A DNA stretch of 64,000 nt. Source: REEB95 sp035648735 (GTDB taxonomy: Bacteria; Pseudomonadota; Alphaproteobacteria; ATCC43930; CGMCC-115725). The stretch lies in contig DASRKX010000017.1 in the NCBI GenBank assembly GCA_035648735.1, forward strand, positions 26,768 to 90,767, written 5' to 3'. Of this stretch, positions 60,517 to 64,000 are shown piece after piece. The notes under the pieces were generated by a model. It saw only the letters and a program-made list of their open reading frames with translations, did not search any database and was not told where the DNA came from. Every line of letters starts with the position of its first letter. Position 1 is the first letter of the stretch. The translations under genes were made by a program, and so were the position numbers.

Positions 60517-63076
60517 CGCTGCCGCCCTTGCCGGCCCGCACTGCGCGCTCCGCCAGCAGCTGAACGGCGCGCTCCATGGTCAGCTCCTCCGGCGTGATAT
60601 CGCCCGGCAGCGTCGCATTGACGCCGTTATGGCTGACATAGATGCCGTATTTGCCACTATAGACCTTTACCGAGCCACCGCTGGGATGGTCGCCCATGGT
60701 CTTGATCGGCTCGGGCCCGCGGCGGAACTTGCGCGGCTCGGCAAGCAGGCTGACCGCCCGGTTGATGCCGATGGTCAGCACGTCATCGTCGGCGGTAAGC
60801 GATTTGTAGATCTTGCCGTGGCGGATATAGGGGCCGAAGCGGCCGACGCCAGCATAGATCATCTCGCCGTCCGCGGGATGATTCGCGATCTCGCGCGGCA
60901 GCGATAGCAACGCCAGCGCCTTCTCTAGATCGATGTCGGCAGGCGACACGCCCTTGGGCAAGGAGGCGCGCTTGGGTTTCTCGACGACCGGGGCGGGTTC
61001 GCCCTTCTTGCGCCGTTTCGGCTTCTCCGGCTTGGGCGGCGTTTCGCCGAGTTGAACATAAGGACCGTAGGGGCCCTTCTTCAGCGCGACGACGAGCCCG
61101 GTCTTAGGATCGGTGCCGAGCTCGCGCGGTTCCGACGCCGCGGCGTCCGCGCCGTTGTCGATGCCGAGCGCGCGGGTGTAGCGGCATTCCGGATAGCGCG
61201 AGCAGCCGATGAAGGCGCCGAACCGGCCGAGCTTGAGGCCGAGGCGCCCTTGGCCGCAGATCGGGCAGAGGCGCGCATCGCTGCCGTCGGCGCGCGGCGG
61301 AAAGAAATGACTGCCCAGGCCGGCGTCGAGCGCATCGATGACCTGCGTGATGTTGAGGTCCTTGGTGCCCGCGACGGCGGCGGAGAAGTCGCGCCAGAAA
61401 TCCTCAAGCACCTTCTTCCAATCGACGCGCCCGCCGGAGATGTCGTCGAGCTTGTTCTCGAGATCGGCGGTGAAGCCGTATTCGACGTAGCGCTGGAAAT
61501 ATTCGGTGAGGAAGGCGGTCACCAGCCGGCCGCGATCCTCGGGGATGAGGCGCTTCTTGTCGAGCTGGACGTATTTGCGGTCCTGCAGCACCTGGATCGT
61601 CGAGGCGTAGGTCGAGGGGCGGCCGATGCCAAGCTCTTCGAGCTTCTTGACCAGGCTCGCCTCGGTGTAGCGGGGGGGCGGCTGGGTGAAATGCTGCTGC
61701 TGGTCGATCGTGCCGCGCACCAGCTTGTCGCGCTCGTTGAGCGGCGGCAGCCGACGGCTCTCCTCATCGACCTCCGGATCGTCGGTGTCCTCGGTGTAGA
61801 GCGTGAGGAAGCCGTCGAACACGATTGTCGAGCCGGTTGCGCGCAGGGTCACGCTGCCGTCCGGGGGTGCTACGTCGACGGCGACCTGATCGATGATTGC
61901 GGAGGACATCTGGCTCGCCACGGCGCGCTTCCAGATCAGGTCATAGAGGCGGCGCTCGTCGGAATCGAGCGAGGCCGGCAGATCTTCCGGCCGGCGTGAC
62001 ATGTCGGTCGGGCGGATTGCCTCGTGCGCTTCCTGGGCGTTCTTGGCCTGCGACTTGTAGACGCGCGGCTCGGATGGGCGGTATTCGCTGCCGTAGCGGC
62101 TGCTGATCATCGCGCGCGCCGCGGCGATCGCCTCGTTGGAAAGCGATACGCCGTCGGTGCGCATATAGGTGATGAGACCGACGGTCTCGCCGCCGATGTC
62201 GATGCCTTCATAGAGGCGCTGTGCCGTGCGCATGGTGCGCGAGGCGCCGAGGCCGAGCTTGCGCGAGGCCTCCTGCTGCAGAGTCGAGGTAATGAAGGGC
62301 GGCAGCGGGTTGCGCCGGATCTGCTTCTTCTCGACCGCGGCGACGAGGTAATCGACATTCTTCTGGATGGATTCCGCCGCGGCGCGGGCCTGCGCCTCGT
62401 TGCCGAGGTCGAATTTGTCGAGCCGCTTGCCGTTGAGATGGGTGAGGCGGGTAACGATGCGCTCGCCCGCGGCGGTGGTGAACTCGACCTCGACCGACCA
62501 GTATTCCTGCGGCTTGAAGGCTTCGATCTCGGATTCCCGTTCGCAGATGATGCGCAGCGCGACCGACTGGACGCGCCCGGCCGAACGGCTGCCCGGCAAC
62601 TTACGCCATAGCACCGGCGACAGCGTGAAGCCGACCAAGTAATCGAGCGCGCGGCGCGCGAGATAGGCGTCGATCAACTCGCGGTCGAGCTCGCGCGGAT
62701 GGCGGAATGCCTCCTGCACGGCGGATTTGGTGACTTCGTTGAAGACCACGCGCTTGACGTCGACGCCGCCCAGCGCCTTGCGCTGGCGCAGAATTTCCTG
62801 CACATGCCACGAGATCGCCTCGCCTTCGCGATCCGGGTCGGTGGCGAGATAAAGATGGGTCGCGCCCTTGACGGCGTTCTGGATTTCCTTGAGCCGCTTG
62901 TCGGCGCGCTCGGCGACCTGCCATGACATGGCGAAATCTTCGTCGGGCCGCACCGAACCATCTTTCGGCGGCAGATCGCGCACATGTCCGTAGCTCGCGA
63001 GGACGGTGTAGTCCTTGCCGAGATATTTGTTGATGGTCTTCGCCTTCGCAGGCGATTCGACGATGACGACATTCAT
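60401..63076 (-). CDS. topA: DNA topoisomerase I
   Basis: An 891-residue type IA topoisomerase that relaxes negative supercoils. The Toprim domain starts MNVVIVESPAKAKTINKYLG and includes DPDREGEAISWHVQE. The catalytic tyrosine is Y304 in LITYMRTDGVSLS. A C-terminal zinc-finger-like region (CPICGQGRLGLKLGRFGAFI with CSRYPECRY) and repeats with KYGIYVSHNG lead into a basic Lys/Ala tail (AKKTAKKKSAKTAAAAAE). Its 3' end overlaps the rnr coding region. dprA lies upstream on the same strand, 49 bases away. Confidence 0.96.
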   Translation of the reverse strand: MNVVIVESPAKAKTINKYLGKDYTVLASYGHVRDLPPKDGSVRPDEDFAMSWQVAERADKRLKEIQNAVKGATHLYLATDPDREGEAISWHVQEILRQRKALGGVDVKRVVFNEVTKSAVQEAFRHPRELDRELIDAYLARRALDYLVGFTLSPVLWRKLPGSRSAGRVQSVALRIICERESEIEAFKPQEYWSVEVEFTTAAGERIVTRLTHLNGKRLDKFDLGNEAQARAAAESIQKNVDYLVAAVEKKQIRRNPLPPFITSTLQQEASRKLGLGASRTMRTAQRLYEGIDIGGETVGLITYMRTDGVSLSNEAIAAARAMISSRYGSEYRPSEPRVYKSQAKNAQEAHEAIRPTDMSRRPEDLPASLDSDERRLYDLIWKRAVASQMSSAIIDQVAVDVAPPDGSVTLRATGSTIVFDGFLTLYTEDTDDPEVDEESRRLPPLNERDKLVRGTIDQQQHFTQPPPRYTEASLVKKLEELGIGRPSTYASTIQVLQDRKYVQLDKKRLIPEDRGRLVTAFLTEYFQRYVEYGFTADLENKLDDISGGRVDWKKVLEDFWRDFSAAVAGTKDLNITQVIDALDAGLGSHFFPPRADGSDARLCPICGQGRLGLKLGRFGAFIGCSRYPECRYTRALGIDNGADAAASEPRELGTDPKTGLVVALKKGPYGPYVQLGETPPKPEKPKRRKKGEPAPVVEKPKRASLPKGVSPADIDLEKALALLSLPREIANHPADGEMIYAGVGRFGPYIRHGKIYKSLTADDDVLTIGINRAVSLLAEPRKFRRGPEPIKTMGDHPSGGSVKVYSGKYGIYVSHNGVNATLPGDITPEELTMERAVQLLAERAVRAGKGGSGARARNADKAQTRAKGSGPRAKKTAKKKSAKTAAAAAE

Positions 63077-63125
63077 GGTGGCGCCGGAAAGTGGTCTCAG
63101 AGGCCGTACATAGGAACGGTTATGG

Positions 63126-64000
63126 TTAAAGCAAGGTTAACGTATTTCCTGGTTGCCGCTCGACTCGGCCCGCAAGCTCAAGTTCCAGGATGACAGTCAG
63201 CACGATGGGCGGGGAGAATTGGCACTGCCGGACGAGTTCGTCAACCGCCAAGGGTGAGGGAGAGAGCAATTCGAGCACCGCCCGGCGTGCCGCGTCGATC
63301 TCCGGCTCGGCGATTTTCGCGACCGGCGGCGCCGAAAATTGCTCGCGCGGCGGCTCGGCGAGCTGCCGCTGGAGCTGCGGCTGCAGCTCGCGCAGGATGT
63401 CGTCGACGGTTTCCACCAGCGTTGCACCCTCGCGAAGCAGGCGGTTGGTTCCCTTGGAGCGCGGGTCGAGAGGCGAGCCCGGCACGGCGAAGACCTCGCG
63501 CCCCTGTTCGAGCGCGAAGCGCGCGGTGATAAGCGAGCCGGATTTTTCCGCGGCCTCGACCACCAGCACGCCCCGTGACGCACCCGAAATGATCCGGTTG
63601 CGACGCGGGAAATGGCGGGCCTGCGGTTCGGTGCCCACCGGCACCTCGGCGACGAGCAATCCCCGTTCCGCGATCTGCTCGTGGAGGGCGCGGTTCTCTT
63701 CCGGATAGATCTGGTCGACGCCGCCGGCGAGCACCGCGAGCGTGCCGGTGGCGAGCGATCCCTGATGCGCCGCCGCGTCGATGCCGCGCGCCAGGCCCGA
63801 TACCACCAGCAAACCGTGCTCGCCCAGGGCCGCGGCGAGGTCGCGCGCCAGGCGTCGGCCGTTGGCAGAGGCGTTGCGCGCGCCGACGATGGCGACGGCA
63901 TGGCGGCCGACGAGCTGTGGCTGACCGATCATCGACAGCACGGGCGGTGCATCCTCGACACTCGCCAGCGCCGGCGGATATTCCGGCTCGCCCCAGGCGA
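63126..64000 (-). CDS. dprA: DNA-processing protein DprA (5' partial)
   Basis: The gene runs out of the window at its 5' end. It protects incoming single-stranded DNA and loads RecA during transformation. VAIVGARNASANGRRLARDL, VSGLARGIDAAAHQGSLATG, VLAGGVDQIYPEENRALHEQ, PRRNRIISGASRGVLVVEA and FAVPGSPLDPRSKGTNRLLR are the Rossmann-fold core of the family. The C-terminal winged helix is present (LAVDELVRQCQFSPP, VERQPGNTLTLL). Upstream residues to the window edge read GEPEYPPALASVEDAPPVL, the normal DprA lead-in, so an ATG at 63941 is not the true start. Confidence 0.95.
   Translation of the reverse strand, partial: AWGEPEYPPALASVEDAPPVLSMIGQPQLVGRHAVAIVGARNASANGRRLARDLAAALGEHGLLVVSGLARGIDAAAHQGSLATGTLAVLAGGVDQIYPEENRALHEQIAERGLLVAEVPVGTEPQARHFPRRNRIISGASRGVLVVEAAEKSGSLITARFALEQGREVFAVPGSPLDPRSKGTNRLLREGATLVETVDDILRELQPQLQRQLAEPPREQFSAPPVAKIAEPEIDAARRAVLELLSPSPLAVDELVRQCQFSPPIVLTVILELELAGRVERQPGNTLTLL

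Noticed and set aside
63126..63941. ATG at 63941 as the dprA start
   Set aside because: Conserved DprA sequence continues upstream to the window edge, so the gene is partial.
1..64000. tRNA, rRNA, CRISPR array, insertion sequence or prophage
   Set aside because: No cloverleaf, repeat-spacer series, transposase, integrase or phage gene was recognised; gaps are short and neighbours are housekeeping genes.

Overview
The window is a stretch of chromosome from a high-GC alphaproteobacterium, probably of the Rhodospirillales type. The evidence is a C4-pathway 5-aminolevulinate synthase, an alphaproteobacterial-style RNase E with a long acidic insert in its S1 domain, sigma-32, two-domain GlnE, a CoxL-like molybdenum hydroxylase, and the topA-rnr-dprA and rne-PBP1A-prfB neighbourhoods. 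The assignment to order is inference. Coding density is very high and many starts are GTG or TTG. Neighbouring genes often overlap by 4 bases (ATGA or GTGA). I see no rRNA, tRNA, insertion sequence, prophage or CRISPR array.

Layout. 0-6.3 kb: partial OmpA-type porin, pdxH and a CDF metal transporter, an SDR, then hemA and a class III aminotransferase on the minus strand. 6.5-10.5 kb: a peptide-type ABC importer (binding protein and two permeases, no ATPase) and a small unknown gene. 10.6-12.3 kb: a luciferase-like monooxygenase divergent from a MarR regulator, with a palindrome between them. 12.3-17.6 kb: DUF488, an unknown protein, TonB-like, DUF1499, FAH-family hydrolase, double cold-shock protein and a methyltransferase. 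17.6-27.2 kb: a minus-strand run of M48 protease, DsbA-like, CoxL-like, CysQ, Sua5/TsaC, GlcD-like FAD oxidoreductase and acyl-CoA dehydrogenase. 27.2-35.2 kb: class I aminotransferase, rne, PBP1A and prfB with an intact programmed +1 frameshift site. 35.2-38.8 kb: an AT-rich noncoding island, a 52-residue membrane protein, an unknown multipass membrane protein and a ClC-CBS chloride channel. 39-45.8 kb: histidine kinase plus di-haem peroxidase, facing cupredoxin, PrxQ and glnE. 45.8-53.7 kb: AsmA-like protein, tyrS/anmK, rpoH and rluD/small membrane protein. 53.7-55.4 kb: ornithine/lysine decarboxylase behind a long structured leader. 55.3-64 kb: DUF1194, a small secreted protein, an S41 protease, rnr, topA and partial dprA.

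Most of the window is housekeeping: haem, PLP salvage, translation, RNA turnover, cell wall, topology and transformation. The parts most worth a second look are the decarboxylase leader (leader ORF, hairpins, terminator-like attenuator), the AT-rich island with DnaA-box-like and GANTC sites, divergent gene pairs whose start codons overlap, the RNase R start buried inside topA without its N-terminal domain, and the unknown membrane protein predicted to start with histidine after signal cleavage.
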